Of a stretch of 64,000 nucleotides of DNA, positions 18,249-27,717 are shown one piece after another. The notes beneath the pieces were generated by a model. That model searched no databases and was not told the origin of the DNA. It saw nothing but the letters and a program-made list of their open reading frames with translations. Source of the DNA: a bacterium (GTDB lineage: Bacteria > Krumholzibacteriota > Krumholzibacteriia > JACNKJ01); NCBI GenBank assembly GCA_024231955.1, contig JAAEPZ010000538.1:310001-374000 (forward strand). Reading direction: 5' to 3'. Position numbers and translations under genes: made by a program. The first letter of the stretch is position 1. The number at the start of each line of letters is the position of its first letter.

Positions 18249-18531
18249 GGCTGCCCCTTTCCCCGGCGCGAAAGTCTCATGATTATTCAGTGTAGCACGA
18301 TATCTGCCGCCGGGGAATCGTGGAGCGTGCCGGATCCCTCAATTGCCCTGCAATCTCCACCCTGGGCGGGTTCTCCGAGCCCGCCGTCCAACAAGGACAT
18401 CTTCCTCGCAAGTCCATCAGGATTCCAACACCGCGCTATGCCTAAACTTCCGTTCATCACCGATCAGGTGGTGGGCTCTGCCAACGGCTTCGGCCGGTAT
18501 TTATGATCCTCTCGATTGGGAAGGCGAGAAC

Positions 18532-20277
18532 ATGAAGAATATCTGGATTGTCTTGACTGCAGCGCTGATCGGCCATCTGGTCGCGCACTCTCTTTTGGCC
18601 GACACGTTTCTGGTGCCGCGGGACCAGCCGAATATCCAGGCGGGCATAGCCATAGCCCAGCCCGGCGATACGGTTCTGGTCGCCGAGGGTCTCTATTACG
18701 AGAACCTCGATTTCCAGGGTAAGGATATCGTGGTCTGCAGCGAGTATGCCCTGGACCTGGATGTCGATCATATCATCAATACCATAATCGACGGCAGCGC
18801 CTCGGCGGATCCTGACACCGGCAGCTGCGTCGTTTTCACATCCGGGGAGACACGGGCCGCCGTTCTGCAGGGGTTCACCCTCACCGGCGGCACGGGCACC
18901 AGCTACCTCTTTGATCCGGCCTGGCCCACCTACCGCGAGGGGGGCGCCGTAATGGTCAGCTACTCCGACCCGACGATCTGCAACAACAGGATCACGGGCA
19001 ATTCGGCGCCGGCCGGCGGCGGCGCCCTGCCCGGCGGCGGTGGAGGGATCAGCGCCATGTATGCCAATCCCCTGATCCGCAACAATGTGATTTTCGAAAA
19101 TACGGCCAGCTATGCGGCGGGGATGGTTTTGAACTATTCGGCGGGGGAGGTGCGCAACAACATCATCTTCGGTAATACGGGTGGGGGTCAATTCGGAACG
19201 GCAGGCCTGATGATCTGGAAAAGTCCGGCCTATAGCGCTTTTGTCGAGAACAACACCATCGTCGGCAACGTGTCCGAGACGGAGGTGGGGGGGATCTCCG
19301 TCTCGGAGACAGCGGCGTTCATCCGCAACAACATCATCTGGGGCAATCGCCAGGAGTCCGGTCCCCAAGTGGTCGGCCATGAGGCGTCGGTGTTCGAGTA
19401 CTGCTTCACCGAGGAGTACTACGCAGGGCAGGGCAATCAGCACCTTCCCCCTCAATTCATGGATAGCGGTCTGATCTTGAGTCCTCAATCACCCTGCATC
19501 GACGCCGGCTCACCCTCCGTCGACTATTTCGACCCGGACGATCCCGACAATTCCGGGGCGGCCCTCTTCCCGGCCCGCGGAGCACTGCGCAACGATGTCG
19601 GCGCCTATGGTGGTCCCTTTGCGATGGAGCTGCCGACGGCGGGGCTTGAGGGGGACTTCGAACTGCTGACCACGTCACTGGATTTCGGAGCGGTCGATAT
19701 CGGGCAGGGCATCAACTTGCCGATCATCTTCAAATCGTTCTCCGGCGTTCGGATACGGGTCCTCGGGATCGATGTGGAGTATCAAACCGGCGATGGTCTG
19801 AGTCCGGATCAGACTCCGCCCTGGGATGTGTCCCCCCTGGCGGTCGCTTCGTTCGATCTGACCTGGCTGCCGTCAACCCCGGGGCCTTTGAGCGGTCGGC
19901 TGGCCATCCACCACGATTGTGTGGAGATTGCGGAGAACCCGGTGCTGGTCCCCTTCAATGGATTCGCCAACCAGGTTATCGGTGTCGAGGATTCGCCCGT
20001 CCAGCCGTTCACGCTCGACAATTATCCGAATCCGTTCAATCCCCGGACCACCATCCGATTCTCGCTCCCCGCGGATGATCACGTCTCCCTGATCGTGTTC
20101 GATCCGCAGGGACGGTGTATCAGAGATCTCATCGACCGGGAGATGGCCGCAGGCGCGCATTCGATCGTCTGGGACGGCAGGGACCTGAGCGGTAACGCCC
20201 TGCCCTCCGGCATCTATTTTTACCATCTGCGCACTCCGGATGCGGATCTGCGGAGAAGCATGGTGCTGCTCAAGTAG
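18532..20277 (+). CDS. Secreted beta-helix protein with ASH-like and sorting domains
   Basis: Start at 18532 follows AAGGCGAGA and gives a signal peptide (IWIVLTAALIGHLVAHSLLA). Residues about 25-300 form a right-handed parallel beta-helix of the DUF1565/NosD kind (IQAGIAIAQPGDTVLVAEGLY, repeated N-N-x-I units such as RNNVIFENTAS, RNNIIFGNTGG, ENNTIVGNVSE, RNNIIWGNRQE). An ASPM-SPD2-Hydin-like domain follows (LDFGAVDIGQGINLPIIFKS). The C-terminal module (NYPNPFNPRTTIRFSLP, WDGRDLSGNALPSGIYFYHL, SMVLLK) is a textbook sorting domain. Likely a surface-anchored or released carbohydrate-binding or structural protein. No catalytic residues are apparent. Confidence 0.85.
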   Translation: MKNIWIVLTAALIGHLVAHSLLADTFLVPRDQPNIQAGIAIAQPGDTVLVAEGLYYENLDFQGKDIVVCSEYALDLDVDHIINTIIDGSASADPDTGSCVVFTSGETRAAVLQGFTLTGGTGTSYLFDPAWPTYREGGAVMVSYSDPTICNNRITGNSAPAGGGALPGGGGGISAMYANPLIRNNVIFENTASYAAGMVLNYSAGEVRNNIIFGNTGGGQFGTAGLMIWKSPAYSAFVENNTIVGNVSETEVGGISVSETAAFIRNNIIWGNRQESGPQVVGHEASVFEYCFTEEYYAGQGNQHLPPQFMDSGLILSPQSPCIDAGSPSVDYFDPDDPDNSGAALFPARGALRNDVGAYGGPFAMELPTAGLEGDFELLTTSLDFGAVDIGQGINLPIIFKSFSGVRIRVLGIDVEYQTGDGLSPDQTPPWDVSPLAVASFDLTWLPSTPGPLSGRLAIHHDCVEIAENPVLVPFNGFANQVIGVEDSPVQPFTLDNYPNPFNPRTTIRFSLPADDHVSLIVFDPQGRCIRDLIDREMAAGAHSIVWDGRDLSGNALPSGIYFYHLRTPDADLRRSMVLLK

Positions 20278-20303
20278 ACCGGATATCCCCTCCGCCAACA
20301 AAA

Positions 20304-20329
20304 GACCCGGGCGCGTGCGCGTCCGGGTC
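20304..20329. terminator. Bidirectional terminator between convergent sorting-domain genes
   Basis: A GC-rich inverted repeat of about 11 bp (GACCCGGGCGC with GCGTCCGGGTC; one G-U pair, small loop) lies between two convergent stops. On the minus strand the repeat is followed by TTTTGTTGG; on the plus strand only by TCCGTTTG. Confidence 0.75.
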
Positions 20330-20366
20330 TCCGTTTGCTCCAAACCATCAATCGTATCGGTTCGTA

Positions 20367-21749
20367 TCAGCGGGTCAGCACCAGTCGGCGGGTGCTGACG
20401 GTGTTGTTCGCCTCCAGGCGGGCGAAGTAGACCCCCGTCGGCGTCAATTCGCCGTGATCGCTGCGGCCATCCCAGATCAGGGAGCTGTAGCCCTCGGGAC
20501 GGCCCTCCCCCACCAGTCGTCGCACCTGACGACCCTGCACATCGTAGATCTTCAGAGACGTCTGTCCCGACCGCGCCAGGCGGAAGCGGAGCGTGGTCGT
20601 GCTGCTGAATGGATTCGGCGAGTTGGGTGACAGGAACGTGCCCTGATTCTCGTTGATGGGCATATCGGCCACGCCCACCGGGTCGAAGTTCAGCACCGTC
20701 ATCTCGGCGGGATCGCTGATCCCTATCTCCCAGGAGGATCCGGAACCCTGCTCGATCCAGGTGCAGGGACGTTCGGACATCCCGCTCGCCACCCGCTGCG
20801 CGTTGATGATGTCGCGCGCCCAGTAGTCGTTCGTGATCGGATCGGTGGTCACGAAAATGGTGTTGGGCGTCTGTTCATCATAGTTGCTCCAGTACATCGG
20901 CGGTGTGCCGGGACCGCCGTTGTAGGTGGCGCGCAGGCCGTCGGTAACCACCAGACAGGTCTTGTCCTTGATGTTGGTGTCGCTGTTCACGGTGAGCATC
21001 CCGGTGATGTTCCCGCACAGACTGGAGGAGTAGCACGATCCGTAGTGATTCTTCAGCGCCACGGTGATCTGGTTGTTGCCGTCGCTGTGGCTCTTCAGCG
21101 CGGGCATGTTTATCACGTAGTCGCAATCCAGCAGGTACTGCGACAGCGTGTGGCTGCCGTAGACATTGTAGCCGGAGCCGCTGGCCTGGTTGGAATGGCT
21201 GATCGTCGGGGTGTGACCGTTGTAGGTGAACTCTGCTTCATCGTAACCGTAGCTGTGGAGGTTGTGGCGGTCGAATATCACGATCTGACCGACGTTGAAG
21301 GTGCTGCCCAGCATCTGCGCCAGACCCGAAACGACGCCGCGCACGACCTCCCAGCGGGTGCAGCACGAGGCGATGCAGTTCACCTTGATCGCGAAGGTCG
21401 AACCGGCGTGGAGACCGGGGAACAGAGACTCGAATGCGGCGGCGACATCGGTTTGTCCCGTGAGCAGCTTGACGCTGCGATGCACCATCTCTTCGGTGAG
21501 ATCCTTGTCGATGGTGCTCGCGTGCCCCATCATTTCGGGGTTGTGGCACAGGACAATCCGCCCGGGCATGGTGTTGCCCGTCCCCGCACGGTCTCCGAGC
21601 AGTGTGCGTCCGGTCAACGGATTCGCTACGGCCTGCGTGCCGATCGTGGCCAGCGCTCCCATGGTCGAGAGCTTCATGAAATCACGTCGATTACTCAGCC
21701 CGCCCTGTTGCTCCCGCTTCCCCGTATCGTTGTTATCGGATTTTGCCAT
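20367..21749 (-). CDS. Tat-exported DUF362 protein with T9SS-type sorting domain (second copy)
   Basis: The ATG at 21749 (GGAG six bases upstream) is preferred to one at 21761, whose AGGAG lies only two bases away. A twin-arginine signal occupies about residues 20-45 (SNRRDFMKLSTMGALATIG). The DUF362 core shows FAIKVNCIASCCTRWEVV, CDYVINMPALKSHS and ITVALKNHYGSCYSS. The tail from about residue 380 is a sorting domain (SPNPFSSTTTLRFRLA, IYDVQGRQVRRLV, WDGRSDHGELTPTGVYFARL, RRLVLTR). It parallels the protein at 15950-17416 in plan but is well diverged. A TATAAT on the minus strand lies 72 bp upstream. Confidence 0.85.
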   Translation of the reverse strand: MAKSDNNDTGKREQQGGLSNRRDFMKLSTMGALATIGTQAVANPLTGRTLLGDRAGTGNTMPGRIVLCHNPEMMGHASTIDKDLTEEMVHRSVKLLTGQTDVAAAFESLFPGLHAGSTFAIKVNCIASCCTRWEVVRGVVSGLAQMLGSTFNVGQIVIFDRHNLHSYGYDEAEFTYNGHTPTISHSNQASGSGYNVYGSHTLSQYLLDCDYVINMPALKSHSDGNNQITVALKNHYGSCYSSSLCGNITGMLTVNSDTNIKDKTCLVVTDGLRATYNGGPGTPPMYWSNYDEQTPNTIFVTTDPITNDYWARDIINAQRVASGMSERPCTWIEQGSGSSWEIGISDPAEMTVLNFDPVGVADMPINENQGTFLSPNSPNPFSSTTTLRFRLARSGQTSLKIYDVQGRQVRRLVGEGRPEGYSSLIWDGRSDHGELTPTGVYFARLEANNTVSTRRLVLTR

Positions 21750-21820
21750 AGTCAGCTCCATTGCTCCTGAGGGTGGGTGAACTTAACCTGATGATCCTCA
21801 ACGTCACTATCACCGCAACT

Positions 21821-21826
21821 ATTATA
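21821..21826 (-). promoter_or_regulatory. TATAAT -10 element upstream of the second Tat-DUF362 gene
   Basis: A consensus TATAAT read on the minus strand, 72 bp before the start, in the 136-bp gap after the barrel gene. The corresponding -35 region (TTATTG) is weak. Confidence 0.35.
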
Positions 21827-21885
21827 CCGTTGTATTACCGCCACAATAAAGGACAATCGCCCCTCATGTGCCCTGGACGCCCGGC

Positions 21886-24800
21886 CTAAACCCTGATCTG
21901 CAGACGGATCCGGAGATCGTGATTGGTGTCCCAAACCGAATCCGCGGTGAGATCGCTTTGGCTGCGTCCCAGCATGTACTGAACTTTGAGGAACAGGATG
22001 CGATGGGGATTCACATCGAGAGAAAAACTCAGTGTCTGCTGCCTGTCCGTCAACCAGCCGCCGGGCGCGCCGAGGGAGGTGTCCTCTCTGTCGAGCCAAC
22101 TCAGGGTCGCCCCCAGGTTCGCGTCCAGCCGCCACTTCGCGTAGCGCCAGGTGAATTGAACCTTGGGTGTGAGGCCGCGACTGATTTCGCCGAGATCGCG
22201 ATCGGTGCTTTCGTTCCGGAATGCCTCCAGCGAGGCGTAGGTGAGCAGGCCGCGACCCCAGATCTGATCCCACTGACCGGAGAAGCGCTTGCCCTCGGTG
22301 CGGGTGAAGACCTCGTCGAAGCGGGAGCCGAAAACACGCACCATCACCTGACCGCCGTCGGGTTTGACCTCAAGACGGTTCTCCAGCTCCCAGCCGTCGC
22401 CATCCGTTCGCAACTCCTCCCGCTCGCTGGTGGAGGATTGCAGAGTCAGCCGCTCAACCAGACGGAGGTTGGCGAGCACCTGCACGCGCGCTTCGAATAT
22501 GCTGTTGCGGGTTCTGATCTGACGGGAGACTGGATCCGACTCCGTCCACAGACCCGCGAAACCCGGCTGGGCAAGTCCCGGTTCGCCGTCATCCGCAGAG
22601 GCGTTGTTCAGATCGACCCGCAGTGCGAGTCGTGAGAAGCGTTCGCTGATCCGACCGGGGTAGAACTGAATCGTCCCCAGCAGCGTCCGGTTGGCGCCGA
22701 AACCATTCCGGTCGCCTCCGACTCGACGGAAGAGATCTCGCTCGCCCTCCCAGCGGAGATAGGTGTCCAGCGAGGAGTGGGGTTGAATCTGCACCATGGC
22801 GTCCAGTTGCTGATTGCGTCCCAGGTCATCGCCTCCGGGGAGCCAGGTGTGCTTGTCCTCGAACGCAATATTCCAGGAGAGCGGCACGCCGGTCGATCCG
22901 TTGAGCCGGAAGGATGCATGGTCGGTGCCGCGATTGGCGGTAGGATCGGATGTCTGCGCGTCCGACGTGAAGTCCCGCTCACTCCGCTGGAAGAAGGCGC
23001 GGAGCCAGAGGCGACGCAAACCCAACGCCGAGATCCGCTCCACTTCCGGATCGTATTGCAGTTCAACGCGGCTGATGGTCTTGTCCTGCCGCCGACCGGG
23101 GGCTGCCAACCTCATCTGTCCGCGACTGACCAGTACACTGGGCAGTCCTGCTTGCTGCAACCGCACCCCGGCGGTGAGGGCCGACTCCTCACCCTCGCCT
23201 CCGGCGACATCCGGTTCGCTGTCCGATCCGAAATTGCTGCCGGCCGCCACCTGGTCCGAGAGCGAACGGCTCCAGTCCAGCTCCGCCTGTAGACGTGTTC
23301 CGAGTTGCCACAGACCTTGCGCGCGGGTCTCCTCACGCAGTCGGCCCAGCAGCGTGCGGCGATCCTCAAGCGAGACGTAGTTCTCGCCGAGATCGCGGTG
23401 GGAGGCTGAAAACTCCAGCCCGCGGAATCGCCCCTGGAGGTCGACGCCAAGCGCCGAGCCCTGTTCGACGCTCGCCGCGGACGGGGATTCCTGCGAGGTG
23501 TCGCCATCGCTGACGGCGAACTCGGGGGAGACGCGGAGGAAATGGTCCGCACCCCGCCATTCGAAGCGGGCGTTGAAGTCGGTTGTCGTGATGAAGTCCA
23601 CCTGATCATCGGTCCAGATGGTGGAGTTCACCCCCAGGAACACATTGTCGATCGGCGCAAAACCCAGCTGCCCCGTGGTGATGAACGAGTCGTCGTAGTC
23701 GGGATCGGAGGTGTCGAGTTCGTACTCATACTCGATCTCGATCACGGTGTCGTCATCAATGACCACATGATCGAAGAAGACGAAGATGCCCGAGGTGGGG
23801 ATCAGGGAGTAGTCCGCGCCCGCCTGAACCGGTCGGCGATCCAGTGTGACGCGCTCGCTGCCGGGGACGATGTCGCGCCGACTGAGGATAAATGTGCTCA
23901 GAGTCGATTTATAGCTGTACTCGATCCGCATGTTGCTCGTCGGCGGATCGGCGTAGGCCTCGGATGCGAACGGCGTATCGGTCGGGAAGTCGATCAGCCC
24001 CGTGAGGGGACTGAACCGATCGGTGTCGCAGCGCCCGTCGTTGTCGGCGTCGAGACCGTGGGTATACAGGTAGTTGCCCCCGACTCCGTGGTCGGCGCCC
24101 AGGCTGTCCACCATAGTAACCCGCAGGGTGCCTGGCACCGGGCTCAGAGCGACGAAGTAGCGGTTGCGCAGCCAGGTGTCGGTGAGATCCACTTCGCTGG
24201 CGCCGCGCCTGGCGACGAGATTGTCCCCATCCTGGAGGGGCGTGTCGAGCACCAGCGTCCGGCCGTCCGGGCCGAGCACGTAATCCGTGTTGGGTGTGAG
24301 CCTGTCCCAGTTGCCGGAGATCCCGGCAAAGGTGCGCGATTTCGTGTTGGCGTTGTCGGTGGCGTCGTCGTTGTCGTCCCGATGGATCTCGGCGGCGGCC
24401 AGATCCCCCGCCGTCCAACCCGTCGGCAGCGGGAACACGGTGCCCCGAACATAATCGATATCCCGCACGCTGCCTGCGATATCGCGATTGTTGCCGTGGA
24501 AGACGTCGCGCCCCGAAAGGGTGCGACGCAGTCCGAACCAGGCATCGGCGGTAAGCAATCGCCGGTTGGTCGTCTCGGAGCGCTCGCCGAACTCCAGTCG
24601 GGCGCTGCCGCCGGTGAGGCCTGTGCCGGGGGCCAGTTCGGAGTTGAAGAGCTGCTGACCGAGTTCGCCGACACTCAAGCTGCGCAGCACATCCCGACGC
24701 GCGCCGCGATAGGTGAGCTGGTAGGCGTGGTTGTCGGGATCGGTGCCGTCGTAGAAACCGCTCAGGGTCCGGTCCTCGCCGAAGCGGCCGCTCAACGACA

Positions 24801-26124
24801 GGTCGACGCGGGTGTCGGTGATCATCTCGCCCAGTCCGGTTTCGTCGGTGCCGACGTCGTTCTCGATATAGGTCGTCGCGCCACCCTGAACGAGCAGATT
24901 GCCGTCGCCCGGTACGCGGAGGCTGAGCCCCCTCTCGTCGAGGGTGATGCGTCGCTCGGCGGCGGAGCCAATGGCTGTTTTCTGAATCGGGCGACTGCGG
25001 AAGGTGAACAGGTTGGGACTGCTCTGCCCCTGATCCAGACCGTAGAGGATCGCATCTGGGGTGGTCAGAACCAGTGTCTTGCCGAGAAAGGCCAGGTTGT
25101 CGATATCGGCGAACTCCAGCGGCAGTGCGGCGGTGAAGTCGATCCAGCGCGCGTTTTCCTCTTCGTAGAGCGCGCAGGCGAGATCGGTGACCACCCAGAG
25201 CCGCTCGCCATCCAGGGCAAAGGCGCGAACGCTCTCGCCCGGCATGCTCACGCACGACTCCTCGCGTCGCCAGATGCCGGTCTCGGCGCGGAATCGCCAC
25301 AGGCCCCGATCGGTGCCGAGCCAGATGTCCTCACCCTGCATCTCCAGACGATGGATGCGCGTATCGGGGAGATCATCGCCGGGGGTGAAGCTGGTCCAGG
25401 TCTTGAGCTCCTTGTCGTAGCGGGCGAAACCCCTGTCGGTGATCGCCCAGAGGTAGTTGGTGGTCTGCCGCAGAGCCAGCACGCGGGGGGAGTCGAGACG
25501 ACCGAGCTGCGTTTCGAGGTGCATGCTCTCAGCCTCTTTCCGAAATTCCGCCACCCCGTCGTTCCGCGCGAACCAGACCCGGTCCTCATCCGAGGCGACA
25601 TCGTTGAGCGCTCCGAGTTCGGTGCCGTCGGGACCGGTGAGGCTTTCCCATTCGAGGATGTAACGGTCGAATCGGGCGGCGCCGCCATCGCAGGCGGCAT
25701 AGACGTAATCGGCGTCGGAGGCCACGGCGCGGATGAACCGACCGGGGTAGCCTTCGCCCGCGCCGTAGCGCTGCCAGTCGTCGAAGCGGAGGTCGGAAAA
25801 GGCGGCGCCGTCGCCGGTGAGCCAGAGCTCCTCGTCGGTGACGGCGATCCCCGTGAGCGGCGCACCGGGCAACCCCTCGGTGGCGGTGGCGGTGGTCCAG
25901 GTCTCCGTGGCGGGGAGAAACCGGTACAGCGCCGCGGGGGTGAGAAGCAGGAGGCGATCCTCGTTGAACAGGATCCGCTCGCGAAGATCATCGGCTCTGG
26001 TAGATGAGAAGGGCTCGGCCAAAACCGAGCCCGTCAGTATGATCGTGGTGAGGAGGAGTGCAGCAAGACGTAAAGCGGCACCCTCGGCTGCCGCCGTGAG
26101 TCGACGCCCCCGAATCTTGATCAT
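21886..26124 (-). CDS. Giant outer-membrane protein: beta-propeller plus SprA-like beta-barrel
   Basis: 1412 residues; AGGAG precedes the ATG and a signal peptide follows (about residues 18-37, LRLAALLLTTIILTGSVLA). Residues about 40-380 are a beta-propeller of two-component-regulator type (LWAITDRGFARYDKEL, DIWLGTDRGLWRF, LWVVTDLACALYEEE). From about 430 the chain is amphipathic beta-strand: TLSGFYDGTDPDNHAYQLTY, RSLSVGELGQQLFNSELAPG and TGGSARLEFGERSE follow the order in SprA/Sov, where a membrane strand leads to GNVS...LFG. Two inserts (NTDYVLGPDGRTLVLDTPLQ, GADYSLIPTSGIFVFFD) match the linkers between SprA repeats. It ends in barrel strands (HDLRIRLQIRV). Its ATG overlaps the DUF362 stop by ATGA. 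The SprA relation is inference. Confidence 0.8.
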   Translation of the reverse strand: MIKIRGRRLTAAAEGAALRLAALLLTTIILTGSVLAEPFSSTRADDLRERILFNEDRLLLLTPAALYRFLPATETWTTATATEGLPGAPLTGIAVTDEELWLTGDGAAFSDLRFDDWQRYGAGEGYPGRFIRAVASDADYVYAACDGGAARFDRYILEWESLTGPDGTELGALNDVASDEDRVWFARNDGVAEFRKEAESMHLETQLGRLDSPRVLALRQTTNYLWAITDRGFARYDKELKTWTSFTPGDDLPDTRIHRLEMQGEDIWLGTDRGLWRFRAETGIWRREESCVSMPGESVRAFALDGERLWVVTDLACALYEEENARWIDFTAALPLEFADIDNLAFLGKTLVLTTPDAILYGLDQGQSSPNLFTFRSRPIQKTAIGSAAERRITLDERGLSLRVPGDGNLLVQGGATTYIENDVGTDETGLGEMITDTRVDLSLSGRFGEDRTLSGFYDGTDPDNHAYQLTYRGARRDVLRSLSVGELGQQLFNSELAPGTGLTGGSARLEFGERSETTNRRLLTADAWFGLRRTLSGRDVFHGNNRDIAGSVRDIDYVRGTVFPLPTGWTAGDLAAAEIHRDDNDDATDNANTKSRTFAGISGNWDRLTPNTDYVLGPDGRTLVLDTPLQDGDNLVARRGASEVDLTDTWLRNRYFVALSPVPGTLRVTMVDSLGADHGVGGNYLYTHGLDADNDGRCDTDRFSPLTGLIDFPTDTPFASEAYADPPTSNMRIEYSYKSTLSTFILSRRDIVPGSERVTLDRRPVQAGADYSLIPTSGIFVFFDHVVIDDDTVIEIEYEYELDTSDPDYDDSFITTGQLGFAPIDNVFLGVNSTIWTDDQVDFITTTDFNARFEWRGADHFLRVSPEFAVSDGDTSQESPSAASVEQGSALGVDLQGRFRGLEFSASHRDLGENYVSLEDRRTLLGRLREETRAQGLWQLGTRLQAELDWSRSLSDQVAAGSNFGSDSEPDVAGGEGEESALTAGVRLQQAGLPSVLVSRGQMRLAAPGRRQDKTISRVELQYDPEVERISALGLRRLWLRAFFQRSERDFTSDAQTSDPTANRGTDHASFRLNGSTGVPLSWNIAFEDKHTWLPGGDDLGRNQQLDAMVQIQPHSSLDTYLRWEGERDLFRRVGGDRNGFGANRTLLGTIQFYPGRISERFSRLALRVDLNNASADDGEPGLAQPGFAGLWTESDPVSRQIRTRNSIFEARVQVLANLRLVERLTLQSSTSEREELRTDGDGWELENRLEVKPDGGQVMVRVFGSRFDEVFTRTEGKRFSGQWDQIWGRGLLTYASLEAFRNESTDRDLGEISRGLTPKVQFTWRYAKWRLDANLGATLSWLDREDTSLGAPGGWLTDRQQTLSFSLDVNPHRILFLKVQYMLGRSQSDLTADSVWDTNHDLRIRLQIRV

Positions 26125-27044
26125 GTGAGCTCCTCGATATGCAGTTCGGACAGCTGGAGGGAGCCGAGACCGTGGTCCGCAGCCTTTTTAATGTGCGCAA
26201 TCTGCGCGGGCTTCATGGTTTGACCGTTCCAGGTGGATAGCCCCGCGCCGTAGGCGTCTACAGCCACCGGGTCGACTCCCGCCACGACGCCGCCGAACTC
26301 CAGCACCTTGCCGGGACCCGTGGGTCCGCCGGTCTGCAGCACCTTCAGCGCATCGAGGATCGTCAACTGCGGTTTCAGGATCGTCGCCAGGTCGGCGACC
26401 CCCTGATCGAGATCGATGCTGTTGTGGAAGTGATTGCGGTCCCAGACCAGGCCCATCAGATTCTTGAGTCCCAGGCTCACGCCGGTGGCGGAGTGGGATT
26501 TGGCGGTGGGCAGGTTGATGAACACGTCGGCCCTCTGCAGAACCTTCGGGATCATCGTCCGCTTCAGCGCTTTGCCGTCGGGCAGATCCACCGTGACGTA
26601 ACCCTTCTCGTTGTCCAGCGAGACGAGCTTGGCTTTGGGGAAGGCTGCGACGGCGTCGCTGGTGCCGTTGCGTCGGAAGCAGCGATCGGGACGGGCCATG
26701 GTGTGATCGATCACGTAGACCCGTTTGGCCTCGGCCTCGAAGCAAAGTTCGATGACGGCGGAGAGCACATCGGGGTGGGTGGTCGCGCCCCAATCGGCGG
26801 GTTTGTCGAAACTGGCGTTGGGTTTGAGCGCCACCACCGCGCCTGGCTCGACGAAACGGCCGATGCCCCCCAGGGCCTCGACCGCTTTCCGCACGATCTC
26901 GCGGGCATCACCTTTGGCGAGCACAAGGTCGGGTAGCGAATCCGCAGCGTGTGCGGTTCCCCGCAGACCCCGGAGTCCGGGGAGAAGCGCGAGTCCCGCG
27001 ACCACGCGGGAGCACAGGGTCAGGAATCTGCGGCGGTGCATCAT
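26121..27044 (-). CDS. Tat-exported DUF362 protein in the barrel operon
   Basis: 307 residues with a twin-arginine signal (MHRRRFLTLCSRVVAGLALLPG). The DUF362 core is PGAVVALKPNASFDKPADWG, TTHPDVLSAVIELCFEA, DVFINLPTAKSHSATGVSLG and LKNLMGLVWDRNHFHN, ending at a CDPxAVDA-like segment (GVDPVAVDAYGAGLSTW). Unlike the other two DUF362 proteins here it lacks a sorting domain. It starts six bases after the lipoprotein stop and its own stop overlaps the barrel start (ATGA). This order suggests a periplasmic partner of the barrel, but no reaction is established for DUF362. Confidence 0.85.
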   Translation of the reverse strand: MMHRRRFLTLCSRVVAGLALLPGLRGLRGTAHAADSLPDLVLAKGDAREIVRKAVEALGGIGRFVEPGAVVALKPNASFDKPADWGATTHPDVLSAVIELCFEAEAKRVYVIDHTMARPDRCFRRNGTSDAVAAFPKAKLVSLDNEKGYVTVDLPDGKALKRTMIPKVLQRADVFINLPTAKSHSATGVSLGLKNLMGLVWDRNHFHNSIDLDQGVADLATILKPQLTILDALKVLQTGGPTGPGKVLEFGGVVAGVDPVAVDAYGAGLSTWNGQTMKPAQIAHIKKAADHGLGSLQLSELHIEELT

Positions 27045-27050
27045 AATCCC

Positions 27051-27626
27051 CTATTCGGTCATCTCCAGTTGGATGTGTCGGGCGAAGCTGTCGAGCTTGG
27101 ATTCGGCGTCATTGACGTTGTCGAAGCCTGTGATCTGAAGCGTCACCAAATATGTGTCATACGTGAAAATGATCCGATAATTGCCGATCCCGGACATTGT
27201 ATAGGCGGTGATGTCGAAATCGGGAGAAAGCGTCCAGCTGCTGAGCGGGTTGGAGTATTCGGTGAAAGCCTGGTCCGTGAAGTCCGTGCTGGAGTGTCTC
27301 GTGATGGTGATGCGGATAATCACATTGTTCAGCGTTCCGCCATCACCCTGATACTCGGGGGCGACACCCTCCATATAGCCGAAATCGAAGGAACTGGTGC
27401 CGCCATTGACATGGGTCTCACGCAACTCGTCGATTGTCGTGCACACCACGACGGATTCGGTCAGGGGCATGTCGGCCGTCGCCGGCGGGAGGTAATCCTG
27501 GATCTGCTTGGCCGCGTTGTTGTCGCTGCTGCTTTTGCAGGCCAGTAGCGATACCGAGAGGGTGAGGAGCATCAGTGCGATCATGATGTAATGAAAGATT
27601 CCGGCTGTAGTCTTGGTCGGGTGCAT
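27051..27626 (-). CDS. Lipoprotein of unknown function, first gene of the barrel operon
   Basis: The ATG at 27626 has AGGAGG six bases upstream; longer frames lack one. A lipoprotein signal is visible (MIALMLLTLSVSLLACKSS, lipobox LLAC). The mature 160 residues contain alternating beta strands (NNVIIRITITRHSST, YRIIFTYDTYLVTLQITGF) and end in a helix (DAESKLDSFARHIQLEM). The family is not recognised; it may be a small outer-membrane-attached partner. It is followed after six bases by the DUF362 gene, so it very probably belongs to the same operon. The divergent neighbour is a hydrolase gene. Confidence 0.75.
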   Translation of the reverse strand: MHPTKTTAGIFHYIMIALMLLTLSVSLLACKSSSDNNAAKQIQDYLPPATADMPLTESVVVCTTIDELRETHVNGGTSSFDFGYMEGVAPEYQGDGGTLNNVIIRITITRHSSTDFTDQAFTEYSNPLSSWTLSPDFDITAYTMSGIGNYRIIFTYDTYLVTLQITGFDNVNDAESKLDSFARHIQLEMTE

Positions 27627-27717
27627 GCCCTTCCTCCTTGAACGGGGGCTGGAGTTCGGTCGGTCCGCTGACCGTGCGTTGAATGTATCAGCTTGCGCCG
27701 TTTGGCTCAAGCGCCGC

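Noticed and set aside
23542..26007. An 821-codon open frame on the plus strand opposite the barrel gene
   Set aside because: No ribosome site, no signal peptide and repetitive composition; it lies entirely antisense to a well-supported barrel gene. High GC makes long antisense frames common.
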